This document shows, in pieces, positions 33,826-44,410 of a stretch of 64,000 nt of DNA (positions are counted from its first letter, which is position 1; the number at the start of each line of letters is the position of its first letter). The DNA is taken from assembly GCA_037176725.1 (NCBI GenBank), contig JAZBRS010000075.1, positions 73,720,001-73,784,000 of the forward strand. The letters are read 5' to 3'. A model generated the notes under the pieces. It ran no database searches, was not told where the DNA came from, and was given only the letters and a program-made list of their open reading frames with translations. The stretch comes from Posidonia oceanica. Its lineage: Eukaryota > Streptophyta > Magnoliopsida > Alismatales > Posidoniaceae. The translations under genes and the position numbers were made by a program.

Positions 33826-34571
33826 GTCGCCTATATGACCGGTGACAAGTACAAATATCTCAGATTAATGACGTGGAAATGACGTGGTGGCATGCTGACC
33901 AAGTCAAAGAAGGCTCCACGTCAGCAAGCCGCCGGTTGCACAGGTTCCTAAAACTCAGATATTCCCGTTTGACTGAGTCAAAGAAGGTTCACGTCAGCAA
34001 GCTGCCGTTGGCACAGGCGCCTAGCTAGTGTGCGGATAAGATGAAAGATATGATTTAAAGGGGCCAGATGAATCCACGTCATTCAGTCGCCGATGACACG
34101 GGCGACCAGGACTCAAATATCTTATTTGACCGGGTCAAGAATATCCACATCAGCTAGTCGCCGCTCTCACTAGCGCCTATTTGCTGGAATATTTTAGACC
34201 AAATTTAAATGTGTTTTTTATTTTAAGAGATCTTTAGCATATTTAACACATTAAAGACGTGTCAAAACGAGATAAAATCCTGTTGTCATCCAAATCTCTA
34301 GGATTTTCTAGAATCTTCTTTAATAAATTATTTTATATGATATATAGATTATACCATATATTAAGTGCTTAGAAAATCGTAGATATGTCAATAATTACGG
34401 GAAAAATGTTATAATACTTTATAAAATTTTCATGTATTATATTAATGCCTAGGATGACAAAATATGGTGAGAGAGAGTGACAAGATGCTCGTCGCCTGTC
34501 TCTAGGGCGACAATACATTCTAGTCGCCACTCTAAATGGCAACTAGACATGTCGCCGCATATAGAGGCAAC
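33826..34571 (-). repeat. Eight 21-nt inverted-repeat modules in element D U3
   Basis: Each has the layout GTCGCC, nine bases, GGCGAC, with variants: 33826-33846, about 33929-33949, 34001-34021, 34086-34106, 34157-34177, 34491-34511, 34523-34543 and 34551-34571. The nine-base spacer differs every time while total length stays 21. Confidence 0.75.
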
Positions 34572-34899
34572 GAACTGGTCTTTTATTTTAATCCAGAGAA
34601 ACATGTTAAAAGCCTGGAAAACTTCAGAAATTTCATTAAATAATGAAAACATCTTCTTCAACTCAAATCTGCCACTAATTTGAGTAGAAACAAAGGGTAG
34701 TCAAGGCACTCTGACCTGTCACTAGTGTGAGTGAGTTAGCTCTGCCACAGCTAACGACCTTGAGTCAAGTAAAATCAAGCGATGCTTTTAAACAAATAAC
34801 GGAAAATCTGGAAAATGTGTTATAGTTGTGTGATCATGGGCACCTCAGAGGTTCCAATCCTTAAAGAACTCTAGGAAATGCGAAAATGGGATATCTACA

Positions 34900-34914
34900 G
34901 ATGCCCGTCCTTGG
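34900..34914 (-). promoter_or_regulatory. Polypurine tract of element D
   Basis: Minus strand CAAGGACGGGCATC lies immediately before the LTR start TGTAGATATCCC. It has the same layout as the PPTs of A and B. Confidence 0.65.
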
Positions 34915-37110
34915 AGTTGATCTTGGCACAAGATCGGCTCCAAAGTAAGAACGATGTCTTATTGAGAATTTCTTGAAGAGGAGAGCTCTGTCTCAAACAA
35001 TCCGCCATTAGGGATAACTAAACTAAATAAAGATAAAAGGAAGGGGTGAACTGACTCGCTTTTGGGAGATTGACACACAACCGAGTGGTTCGATTAAATG
35101 GCATCATATTGAAGACTTAGGCATGGAGGGATCAAGTCGGTTTCGGAGCTATGTCACAGCCAATGTCATGACCAGGTCAAACATGTAGAGATATACTTCA
35201 ACGGGGCAGAAACTAGGGAAGAGATCGTGGGGATTTTACCCTGTCGCAATCGAAAAGAAATGCTCTTGTGGCATCATGTTTGAGATTTTACTCAGATTGG
35301 AATTGATAAAAAGATAGGTAGGAATGATTGGCTCTTGGAGGATCACATATTCTAAGGGTTTTTAACACTCTTGAAGAAAAATGCTCCATTCATACTCCAC
35401 TTCCAATGATATGAGAAATAATGCATGGATGCATGATTCAAGCAAACAAATGCTAATGCAAGGTCAACACACATTGCAATGAATGGTCCATATGCTAGGT
35501 TAGGCCGGTGGGGTACGGTTGGTCCCAAATCATATGGATATATGCAAAATGAATGAATGCAATTCGTTGTGGTCAAGTATTTTCAGTCCTTGAGTGTGAC
35601 CAGCACTCTTGGGAAGGACCGTCAGCCCACAACTAGATTTGGCAAATAATGGGATTTTATGAATAAAGAATCGGGTGAGGGAGTGAATCCTTCATTTGCC
35701 AAACCGGGGTTTGCCTTTTAGTCGAAGTGGGTGTGCTTTTGCACACTATATGAGCTCCTTAGGCGTAAGCTCATTCTTTATGTTGTAAGCTTTACACCTG
35801 CACACTTAATAAGATGTGTTAGTAATCACTGGTGAACCTTTCCCAGCTCCTAAGGAGATTGACTAAGCTATACTTATACAGAAGATAAAGTAATCCCTTA
35901 ATCAATACTACTTGAAAACTAGGTGGAGAGGATTAGTCTTGGCCTCAGCTGAGAGATGGAAAATCGGAGCCCAGTAGACGCCGATTGTGAGTCATCCGTA
36001 GATGCTCTAAAGATTATCACAGAAGCAATGTCTCTGTTGAGAAAACGCACCCAAGCCATGAGACACACTTGAGTAGGACGTTATCTCCAAATCCGAGGTG
36101 AATCGATTTTTGCATCACTAGCCAAGTTTAATCCCAATTTTCCTACTTACTAAGTTCTCACTTAAATGTAGGGTGGATGGTATTTCTTTTTTGTTGGTTT
36201 TCTTGGATTTTCTATTTTTTTTGAATTTTTAGGTTTTCTGATTTTTTTGGCATTTTGGATTTTCTGATTTTTTGGATTTTGGATTTTCTATTTTTTCGTC
36301 TTTCTTGGATTTTCTATTTTTTTCTCTTTTTGGATTTTCTATTTTTTTGTTTGATGAGTGTGGTCACAACCTTTTCTTCTTAGGGATCTGACATTATTAC
36401 CTCATATTATCCAGGGTGAGAGGGCCTTCCCATCTAACATGCTTGGTCTATTGAGAACTTAGGACTTCATACTAGCCTTAGTTTGATTATTATCTCTATC
36501 ATTTACTTAGTCCTTGAACTTCTAAGGTTCCCTGTCCCTTACCTGTGAGTGAGATATGTGGAGAAGGTTTGAAGTGCAGCAAGCTCTCGGCATCAGCTTG
36601 AGTTTGAGCTCCGCTCGCCAGGTTTGGTCCTAATGCGCCTCTTAAGTTTCTAGGATTTTCTTTTTTTCTTGATTTAGGGACAACTTTCTTTGCTGCCTTC
36701 TTTTCAATCTTTGGACAGCACTTTGCTGGCCTCTTTTTATTTGGACAATTTCTTTATTTTTTATTTTTATTTTCACTTGGACAGCTTCTTTGCTGCCTTC
36801 TTTCCTCTCTTATTTGGACAACTTCTTTGCTGCCTTATTTTTTGGGTATTTTCTAATTTATCCGGCGAACGGCACATACCATTAGCCTCCGCTCCGAGCT
36901 TGCCATTCTCTTACCTCTCCATGCAAGTGTATGTGCGGACAGGACAAAGTTGAGGTTACCCTAGTTGTTCAGTTCCTTTTCTATTTGGGATACAACTTTC
37001 CTTCTTTGGCTAGGGTTTGGTCTTTGGTTCTTTCTGGATTATGGCATGCTAATCAAGGGTGTACTATATGCAATCACCATGGATCTGAAGATATCTTCAG
37101 GTTGTCACAA
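34915..37110 (-). other. Non-coding 3' interior of element D
   Basis: No coding motif is seen. A T-rich tract with repeated GGATTTTCTATTTTTTT lies at 36180-36350; its complement recurs at 50370-50580 in element B, in the same sense relative to the element. Three TTGGACA(A/G)CTTCTTTGCTGCC-type repeats lie at 36680-36845. This looks like a long 3' UTR after a pol deletion. Confidence 0.6.
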
Positions 37111-37115
37111 CCAGT

Positions 37116-38464
37116 TGTGGATATGGGGTTTTGAGAGAGAATATGCTTTTTCGTTTATCTATCGCTCTCAATGTCCCCTTTTGTTGTATCTGACTTCTCC
37201 ACTCCACGTGTGTTGAAGTCAGTGTGATCGCTATTCCAGGTTCGCTTTTGCCGGTTCTCAAGACGCTTTGGGAGATGTGATATGTGTTGCAGGTTCAGAT
37301 ACTTTGGGACAATGCCAGCGTCGCCCAAGAGTGCCCGTGCTTGGTAAGTTCCTTCTTCGTCTTCTTTTTCTTGCAAAACAAATTTAAAGATGCGGATTAA
37401 ATATAGTGTAGTAAGTGATCTAATGTAAATAGAAAGCGATATAAAATGGACAAAGAAAAATACTTACTCGAGGGATTTTATCCCGCTGGTTGCAACTATG
37501 TATGAATGCTTAGCTACAACAACAAAAAATGCGAAATGAAATATGCAAATTACTAAAAGAAAACCCCCTTTTATTTAGAATGGGAATGCGAGATGTGGTC
37601 GGAGACCGTCGAGAACTATGCTTCTTTAGAACTCTCTTTCATTCACTCAAAAGCTCTCTCCCTTTTTCTTTGTAATTCTCCTATCTCTCGATTTAAATTC
37701 CTCTCAGATTCAAATTTCTCTCTCCCTCCTCAAAATCGTGTCCTCCTCAAGGCTGAGGGTACCCTTGCTTTTATAGAAGCAGGGGAGGAGCAGATATGGA
37801 TTAAATGGCCAAGTTAGCAAAATTTCCAATTCAGAAGGGTTGGATGCTGGACTACACAGCGTCCAATGACCCCTCGAGACACAACTGCCAGGATCAAGGA
37901 ATATTCCCCTAATAATGATTGATTAATAGTCCTTAAACTTGTTTTAATTGGCTTGACCAGTCAACACACTCTAGAGGAGGGAAAAGATTGGATTTCGTAT
38001 TTTGCCAAAAAAGGAAAGTTAAGGAATACAAAACCAAGTTGTAAAACGCAATGGTTCATTGCTTCCTATGTTGGACGCAGGTATACACAGCGTCCAACAC
38101 ACCCAACTTGCAAACTTGCCAAATTTGACTTCTCAATCAATGGGACAAGTGTCAATCAATTTAATGAGGTGATTTTGTTGACGTGGACCTATTTGACTTT
38201 GACAGACGGTTTGGGTCCAAAAGGAAAATTGGCAGATTTGGAAATAAAATGAACTGGAACCGTTGCTGCGTCCAACATTAGACGCAGTTGGATGCTGCGT
38301 CCAACGTTAAACGCAGTTGGATGCTGCGTCTAACGTTCCAGACAGGCAAATGGGCTTTTGGAGAGTATCTGAGCTGAGCAAATAGCTTCAAATGATGAGT
38401 GAAGCATGGTATGAGGTAATGGTATTTAAAAGTGCAATGGGAGTGCCAAAACAGGATATCTACA
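37116..38464 (-). mobile_element. Solo LTR of family B, in element D
   Basis: It starts TGTGGATATGGGG (plus strand) and ends GATATCTACA, the complement of the family-B ends. It is flanked on both sides by CCAGT (37111-37115 and 38465-38469), a clean 5-bp TSD, so it arose by insertion followed by LTR-LTR recombination. It contains the TATA box (37769-37775), the leader hairpin and 29-nt palindromes at 37839, 38070, 38277 and 38306. It fixes the exact LTR boundaries of family B. Confidence 0.93.
37769..37775 (-). promoter_or_regulatory. TATA box of the solo family-B LTR
   Basis: TATAAAA on the minus strand in the context TTCTATAAAAGCAAGGGTACCC, matching the other family-B LTRs. Confidence 0.75.
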
Positions 38465-38469
38465 CCAGT

Positions 38470-39054
38470 GATTGGACCTTCCCTGGGTGTCATGGTCTCT
38501 ACTTAGGAACCTTAGGTAGTACTTCAGCAATTCTGCTTAGTGCTCTAAGTTTGTTGGGTATAGGCCACGCTCATCAATTATTTTTATTTATTTTAGGATT
38601 TATCTAACATTCAAGCAAAGTTTAAGAAAAGGGAAAAACGAAAGTGCAAAAGGAATGTCTTATTTACATGTTCAAACTGATTTAACCACTGCCCTCAATC
38701 GAGTTCAGTGGAATCTCGCACCTCCCTCCCCAGATGAGGGGGCTTACCTAAGGGGTGACCGGGGAGGTCTGGCCCTGGCGTGGAGTAGTCAGGTGCTTGT
38801 GGCACAAATTTTTGTTTTTCCTTTGTTTTGTGCACAGTTCTTGCTTTTTCCGGGTCAATGTTGGACTCATCCTGACCCATTTCTTGTACTGTGCCCCTGT
38901 TGGTTTGAGACATTATTCTGTTGCGACCTCTGATATGTGTACTGGAGCTTTTCAGAATGTAACCACTGATGTCTTTATGATTGCCCCTAGTGTACTCATT
39001 TCCCTCTACAGGATCCAATGGCTTGGGAGGAGGACCGACTGCTGCTCGTAGGTC
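38470..39054 (-). other. Element D interior between the solo LTR and protease
   Basis: A minus-strand frame of 107 codons (39018-38695) is rich in basic and Pro residues, with no motif I recognise. It may be the tail of the D polyprotein, since it follows the protease frame after one stop. Confidence 0.45.
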
Positions 39055-39756
39055 CTAACATAATGAACTAAGTGCAGCTTCTACTTTATACCAGTCTGAA
39101 TCCGCATATTCATCATAAATGGGCAACTGGTTTTCTTGAATTAGTTCCTGAAACACCTGAGAGTCCATTGCCTCCTCGTCGGGCCAATGATAGGTCCATC
39201 CACCCACCGGCCATCCGTTGTGTGATGATGGACCTAACTCCAGGGAAGCGAGTTTCCGTTCTGCCCCTGAACCCTTCCTGTGATCAGCCCTGACAATGAT
39301 TACTTCCCCTTGATTTCTGAATTTGAGCAACTGGTGCATCGGGGATGGCACAGCGCCAATCTCGGCTAGCCAGGACCTTCCCAAGATCAACAGTTCACCC
39401 AGGTATTCTTTGATCACTACGACTAATGTAGTGCAAGTGAGGGGGCCTATGGTAACATCCATTTGAACCGTCCCAATCGCTTCCTTTTTACTTTTATCAT
39501 AAGCCTTGCAGGCGAAACGACGTTTCATGATCTTGATTTCTTCTATACTCAGGAAATTGAGAGTGGACAGGGAACATAGACTCTTGCTAGCACCAGTATC
39601 AATAAGCACTCCAGGGAGAGAGCAGTTGTCAATGTCTACAATAATGATTAATGAGCGTAAGTGCTCTTCTGGTGCAGGCAGCTCCAAATTTTGGAAGATG
39701 ATGCTTGTTTCTTCGAAGCTCGCGATGATCTTCCCTGCCAGTTCTAATGGATCCAC
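39055..39756 (-). pseudogene. Aspartic protease fragment of element D
   Basis: The minus-strand frame shows LRSLIIIVDIDNCSLPGVLIDTGASKSLCSLSTLNFLSIEE, then IGTVQMDVTIGPLTCTTLVV and ELLILGRSWLAEIGAVPSPMHQLLKF. The DTGAS active site is present. It is the closest relative of protease-like domain 1 of element C, in which that motif is mutated. Its upstream part is cut by the insertion of element B at 39776; gag of D would lie beyond the window. No RT or integrase of D remains here. Confidence 0.85.
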
Positions 39757-40319
39757 ATTATCTGATCCATGTTGCTGTAGATGCCCCGTTTTGGCACTCC
39801 CTTCATGATAGTGTAATCTATTGCATTAGGCCACCTCTAGAAGCTCTTTTCCCAGCTCAAGTACTCTCACCAAACTTATTGACACCTATCCCTGTGATCG
39901 CGAGGTCAAAATTAGCAAGTTTCCATTTGAGTGTGTTGGACGCTGGCTAGTCTAGCGTCCAACGTTGGACGCTGTGAACCATAGCGTCCAACAACAGCTT
40001 TCATTTGAGTGTGTTGGACGCTGGCTAGTTCAACGTTGGACGCTGTGACGCATAGCGTCCAACAACCTGGTTTTCAGTTTCCCTAAACTTGCCATATTTG
40101 GCTGAAATCAAATTTCGTGTTTTGCCTCCACTAAGTGTCCTTTGACCGGTCAAGGCCTTAATGGGTTTTAATGGACATTAATCAGCCACTTATTGAGGAA
40201 TATTCTTTGATCTTGGCATCTTTGCCTCGGAGTGTCGTTGGACGCTGTAACGGTTGCCGTCCAACGCTTTTGAATCAGGCAAGTTGCTGACTTGTCCTTA
40301 TTTGTTCCACCCTAGCTTC

Positions 40320-40326
40320 TATAAAA
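40320..40326 (+). promoter_or_regulatory. TATA box of element B 5' LTR
   Basis: TATAAAA in TTCTATAAAAGCAG, shared by all family-B LTR copies in the window. Confidence 0.78.
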
Positions 40327-40672
40327 GCAGAGGTACCCCCACTAGGAGGAAAGAGGGGAGAGATCTGGGAGGGACTTAGAAGTGATTTTCAAGAGAGAAA
40401 CACAATTCTGAGAAGAAGTAGCAAGAGCAAGTAGAAAATGTGTTTTGAGCTCAAATCTTGAGAGAAGAGGTGGAGAAAGAGTTTGGTGGGAGCTTGAGTC
40501 CTCCTCCGTCATTCGTGACACCACATCAACCCCACTTGCATTCCTTGCATAGACAAAAGGGGGCTTTCTCTAGTTTTCCTTTTCTTTTCACATCATATGT
40601 TTAATTTCGTAGTATAGTGAAGCATTTCATTTCATATATTGTTGTAGCTAGGCATAGTCATACTTAGTTACA

Positions 40673-40700
40673 ACCGGGGGGATAAAACCCCTCGGGTAAG
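40673..40700 (+). other. Leader hairpin followed by splice-donor-like GTAAGT, element B
   Basis: ACCGGGGG and CCCCTCGGGT pair around a short loop and are followed at once by GTAAGT. The same pair of features is at 33183-33210 (GTACGT) and, on the minus strand, at 37462-37490 (GTAAGT). Confidence 0.6.
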
Positions 40701-41045
40701 TACCCCTCCTTTCATTTTATGTTCATTTTCAATTTGTTTTGAATTATATACTACACGTTGTTAATCCGCATCTTTAAAATTTGCTTTGCAAGGAAAAGAA
40801 GAAGAAGAAGAAACTCATCAAGTACGGGCACCCTTAGGCAATGCTAGCGTTGTCCCAAGGTAGCTGAACCCGTAACCACACTTCATCTCTCTAAAGGTGT
40901 CTCGAGGGCCGACGAAAGTGAGCCGAGAGTGGCGATGACACCAATTCTGTCACCTGTGGAGTGACGGAGTTGGATACAAAAAAGGGGCAATAAGGAAGCA
41001 CTAAATAGACACAACAAGCTTCTCCTCCAAAACCCCATATCCACA

Positions 41046-43070
41046 GACGGCTAAAAGTGCCCCCATGCTAGGTGAGTGATCTCTTCTTCTTCTTTCTTTC
41101 CCTTTGCAATCCTTCTTTCACTTTTGCGGATTTTTTTTTTTTCGAGGTCGTGGCGAAATTCCTCATAGTGTTTTGAGGCACCACGACCTTCTTAGTATTT
41201 GTTCTTTAATTATGTACTAAAAAGCATGCTTCTACCTCTTATTTAAATAAGTCTGGTCTGTCAGTGCGTTGAAAGTTGTGCTGGGCAGTGTCCAACATAG
41301 GATGCAGCCTATTCCAGCGTCTTACGCCTCTGGCCAGTTTTCTGTTTTCTTTTGCAATTTCTTCTATTAGTTTTTTTTTATGTAGAAAAAACTATGCAAC
41401 CACCCCTTTCTTTTATTTTGATTCTCGGGAATAAAGGGGTGTTTGAGTAAAAAAAAAAGAAAAAAAAAATCTCTTGTTTTTGTTTTCTAAAAAAAAAATA
41501 TCTCCTGTCTGTGTGTTGGACGCTAATAGGCCTTGCGTCTTATACCTCTGGACAGGATTCTTTTTAAATTCTTTCTTTGTTTTCTTTTTATAACTGACCC
41601 AAGGAATGAGGTGTGAGGTGATCGGCTTTGCCGTAGGGACCGGGGCCTTAGTACTTCAGTGCTTTTCGAAAATCCAAATAAAAATCAAGTTTTCCTTGTG
41701 ACTTGCATGGCCCTTAATTGGGAACTAATTTGATTGTGTCTCTTCTTGGATTACACAAAATAACCACTTAAATCTTGAGCACCTCTGTTGCAAAGGGCTT
41801 AAGAGAGGTGTTTGTGTTGTCACTTGCTTTCACAAGGGGCACTCTTCCTTCCCTTGCTCTGTGTGAAAGTAAGTTAGAATCCCAAGTCTAGATTTATATT
41901 CCATCCCCCCCTTCGGTGGTTTGTTTATCTTGTTTGTTATTGTATTAATACGAGAGAGACCCGACTAATTCTGAGTACGCTGGGCTCTACCTCTACGGGG
42001 TAGGGACCTAAGTGTGCTCAGGCTCCCTAAAAATTCTTAGGAGTTGAGATAGGGGCAGTACCAAAGAAGAAGAACATTTTGTCCTGTTTGTGAGGATCCA
42101 TAAATAACCCATGAAGGCAAGCCATACCCAAGCTTTAAGGAATCCTGAGAGTCATGCAGGTTTAAAACACTAATAACAAGGCGAAATCCAAAAATCAAAT
42201 TTTTAATCGCTCTTTGAAAGTGTTTCTATGTAGCTCTCTGTTACAGGGTGTTGGACGCTATACCTATCTGCGTCCTACATTGGATGCTGGAACACAGCAC
42301 GTCTAACACATTGTCTGTTTATTCCTTTTATTGCTTGATCATTTGGTGGAATTGTTGGATGCTACAGGATGAATGTTTGAACAAGGGTTATAAACAAGTC
42401 ATCTAAACTCTATCTTGAGTCTTTTTTTTTAGATACTTGTAGTAGGTTGTAAAGAACTTTTGTAAGTCATATTGCTTTTCTTTCTTTTGTCTATCAAAGT
42501 GTATGAGTTGTAATATTTTTTCCTTTTATTAGCAAAAAAAAGAAAAAGAGAGAAAGAGAAAAAGAAAAAGAAAAAGAAAAGCAAAAGGAAAAACGAGAAG
42601 AGAAAAAAAAGAAAAAAAAAAGAAAAGGGAAAAGTCCTTGTATGGTCCTGTGATCCTCAAGAGCACAGGGATTTTGTCCATTAAGAAAAATATCTCGGAG
42701 GAACAATTGGCGGCACAAAGACCAGTTGAGCAGATAGCCTGAAGTGTTGGACGGTTGTGTTGTCAGCGTCCAACGTAGGACGCCATCACTTCCAGCGTCC
42801 TACACTGCAATTTTAATTCAGAGCCAATCAGCGCAATAATCGTTTGCCATTTGCCAAGATTATATCTCGAAATACAAGGAGGGCGTTCCAGGGAGTTGTG
42901 GTAGTCATTTCTGCATAATCAAGCACTGATTGCATTGGTTAAGCCAACCAACAGAAGACAGGAGTGTTGGACGCTACTGCAGCTTGCGTCATACAGTGGA
43001 TGCTGCGGTTGTCTGCGTCCTACACTTGCTGTAACAGAACTTAAGCAGAAACAAGAGAAGCTGAGCCAAA
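41046..43070 (+). other. 5' leader of element B, no gene seen
   Basis: The leader holds 29-nt palindromes at 41297, 41515, 42250-42307, 42745-42802 and 42966-43023, most as abutting pairs. An A-rich tract lies at 42530-42630. The open frame upstream of 43071 runs through the palindrome pair, so I place the gag start at the first ATG after it. Confidence 0.65.
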
Positions 43071-44268
43071 TGTCTGAATCTGAAAGTGGCTACACAGATA
43101 CAGATAGCATGCCCGAGGAGGAACCCATCATGCGGTTATTCGATCCAACCATTGGAAAAGAACTGGATCCTAACTCAGCCCGATATCAAGTATTATGCCG
43201 CTTCCTTTACAATGACAACAACCATCCTGGTTCATTAAATCAAGAGGATCTCTATCAAGGCCAACACCTCCCTGGTAAAAGATTGCGAAGGTCTGCTGCA
43301 GGCCACGTCCCTGAAAATTTGCACCAAAGTCAAAACGGGATTGCGCCGTCAGACACCGAACACCAGGGGCAGGAAAATAACTCGCTAAGAGGATTCCAAG
43401 AAAGGTCGAATCCTCTATTCGTTGAACAGCCACAGCAGCAGCCGCATGGCAAGGGAGCCGATCCCTTATTCTCCAACCAACCAGAGCAGAACTACCAGGT
43501 TCCTCTTCAGCCTGGTATAAATATACAAGGAGACAATCAACAGCCGCATGCCAATCAAGTAGCAAATGCTCAAATTCATGGCGGGGTCAGCAATTTAGCA
43601 GAAATGAGGAAGGTTTTAAATTCCTTAGGGGTTCAGATACAAGCTCCCCCAACTTTTGACATGGGCAAATTCCCACCATTTCAGCTTCCACCTGGCTTCA
43701 AGTATTCAAAAACGCCAAAGTTTGATGGGACCACCAACCCACAAACCCACATCATCCGGTTTCAAATGGAGTCGGCTCCGTACTTTCATGACTTGGGTTT
43801 CATCATTCACCTTTTCTTCTATTCATTGGAAGGCGAACCCAAGGAATGGTTCCTTACCCTTTCCGGAGACGACCTCAGCAGCTTCAACAAGATCAAGGAG
43901 TGCTTCTTGACTAAATATCAGCACAAGATCGAGTCAAAGCCAACCTTTCATTACTTGAGCAGAGAGACCATGAAGCCGGGCGAAGAATGGATCACTTTTG
44001 CAAATAGATGGCGAGAAATGGCTACCAAATCAGGCCTAGACATCCCAGAAAGACAAGTCATCCAGATGTTGATTGCAATGCTACTTGCCAAAGTACCCAG
44101 GAAAGAAAGCAAAAAAAAAGTTAGAAAGGAAGGCAGCAAAGAAGCTGTTCATGTGCAAGGAAAAAGAAAGATAGTGGAAAAGACAACAGCAAAGAAGCTG
44201 TCCAAGAGTCAAAAACTGAAAAACTGGGGAATACTAAGCGCAGTAGGTGTTGACACCCTATTTTGACA
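43071..44268 (+). pseudogene. gag of element B, 3' end interrupted by a solo LTR
   Basis: The frame runs from MSESESGYTDTDSMPEEEP through a Gln/Pro-rich region to NLAEMRKVLNSLGV and the gag core (FPPFQLPPGFKYSKTPKFDG, FQMESAPYFHDLGFIIHLFF, FLTKYQHKIESKPTFHYLSR, ITFANRWREMATKSG, IPERQVIQMLI). It then leaves homology with element C and ends in a Lys-rich tail. The family-A LTR entered at 44248, a few codons before the original end; the same frame resumes after the LTR and stops at TAG 50124-50126. Apart from that insertion the core has no stop, unlike gag of A and C. The ATG at 42935 is possible but less likely. Confidence 0.87.
44243..44247 (+). repeat. TSD GTAGG (left) of solo LTR
   Basis: GTAGG at 44243-44247 is repeated at 50094-50098 directly after the LTR. 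Confidence 0.88.
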
Positions 44269-44299
44269 GGCTGAATTAATGGATCTCTCAGGCGGCTAG

Positions 44300-44410
44300 G
44301 AAAAACCTAAAACCACACCCTCCCTTTCAACCTAAAACCATCCAAAACTTTAGCCTAAAACCATCCAAAACTTTAGCCTAAAACCATCCAAAACCTTAAC
44401 CTAAAACCAT
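44300..44410 (+). repeat. 24-bp tandem repeat, four copies
   Basis: CCTAAAACCATCCAAAACTT and close variants repeat four times near the start of this LTR. I do not see the expansion in the other family-A copies. Confidence 0.8.

Larger units (their letters stand above)
33645..34899 (-). mobile_element. Partial 3' LTR of element D
   Basis: The right edge reads TGTAGATATCCC on the minus strand and is preceded by a PPT-like run, so it is an LTR start. The left part seems to have been displaced by element C, since family-C LTR ends at 33644 without a TG start on this side. It contains a minus-strand TATA box and eight copies of a 21-nt inverted-repeat module. AT-rich sequence lies at 34200-34450. 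No gene is seen. Confidence 0.65.
39776..41045 (+). mobile_element. 5' LTR of element B (1270 bp)
   Basis: It starts TGTAGATGCCCC and ends CCATATCCACA, matching the boundaries proven by the solo copy at 37116-38464. U3 holds five 29-nt palindromes or remnants (39935-40063, 40237-40265) and TATAAAA at 40320. The leader hairpin is at 40673-40696. No matching 5-bp repeat flanks it (GTTGC left, GACGG right), so it is not a solo LTR; its mate is the LTR at 63182. No standard TGG primer-binding site follows it. Confidence 0.82.

Noticed and set aside
38266..38338. Simple satellite near 38300
   Set aside because: The apparent short satellite resolves into two exactly abutting 29-nt palindromes of the solo family-B LTR.
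41046..41065. Primer-binding site after the 5' LTR of element B
   Set aside because: No TGG start or tRNA-like 3' complement is visible in GACGGCTAAAAGTGCCCCC. The site may be unusual or the junction rearranged, so I do not annotate one.
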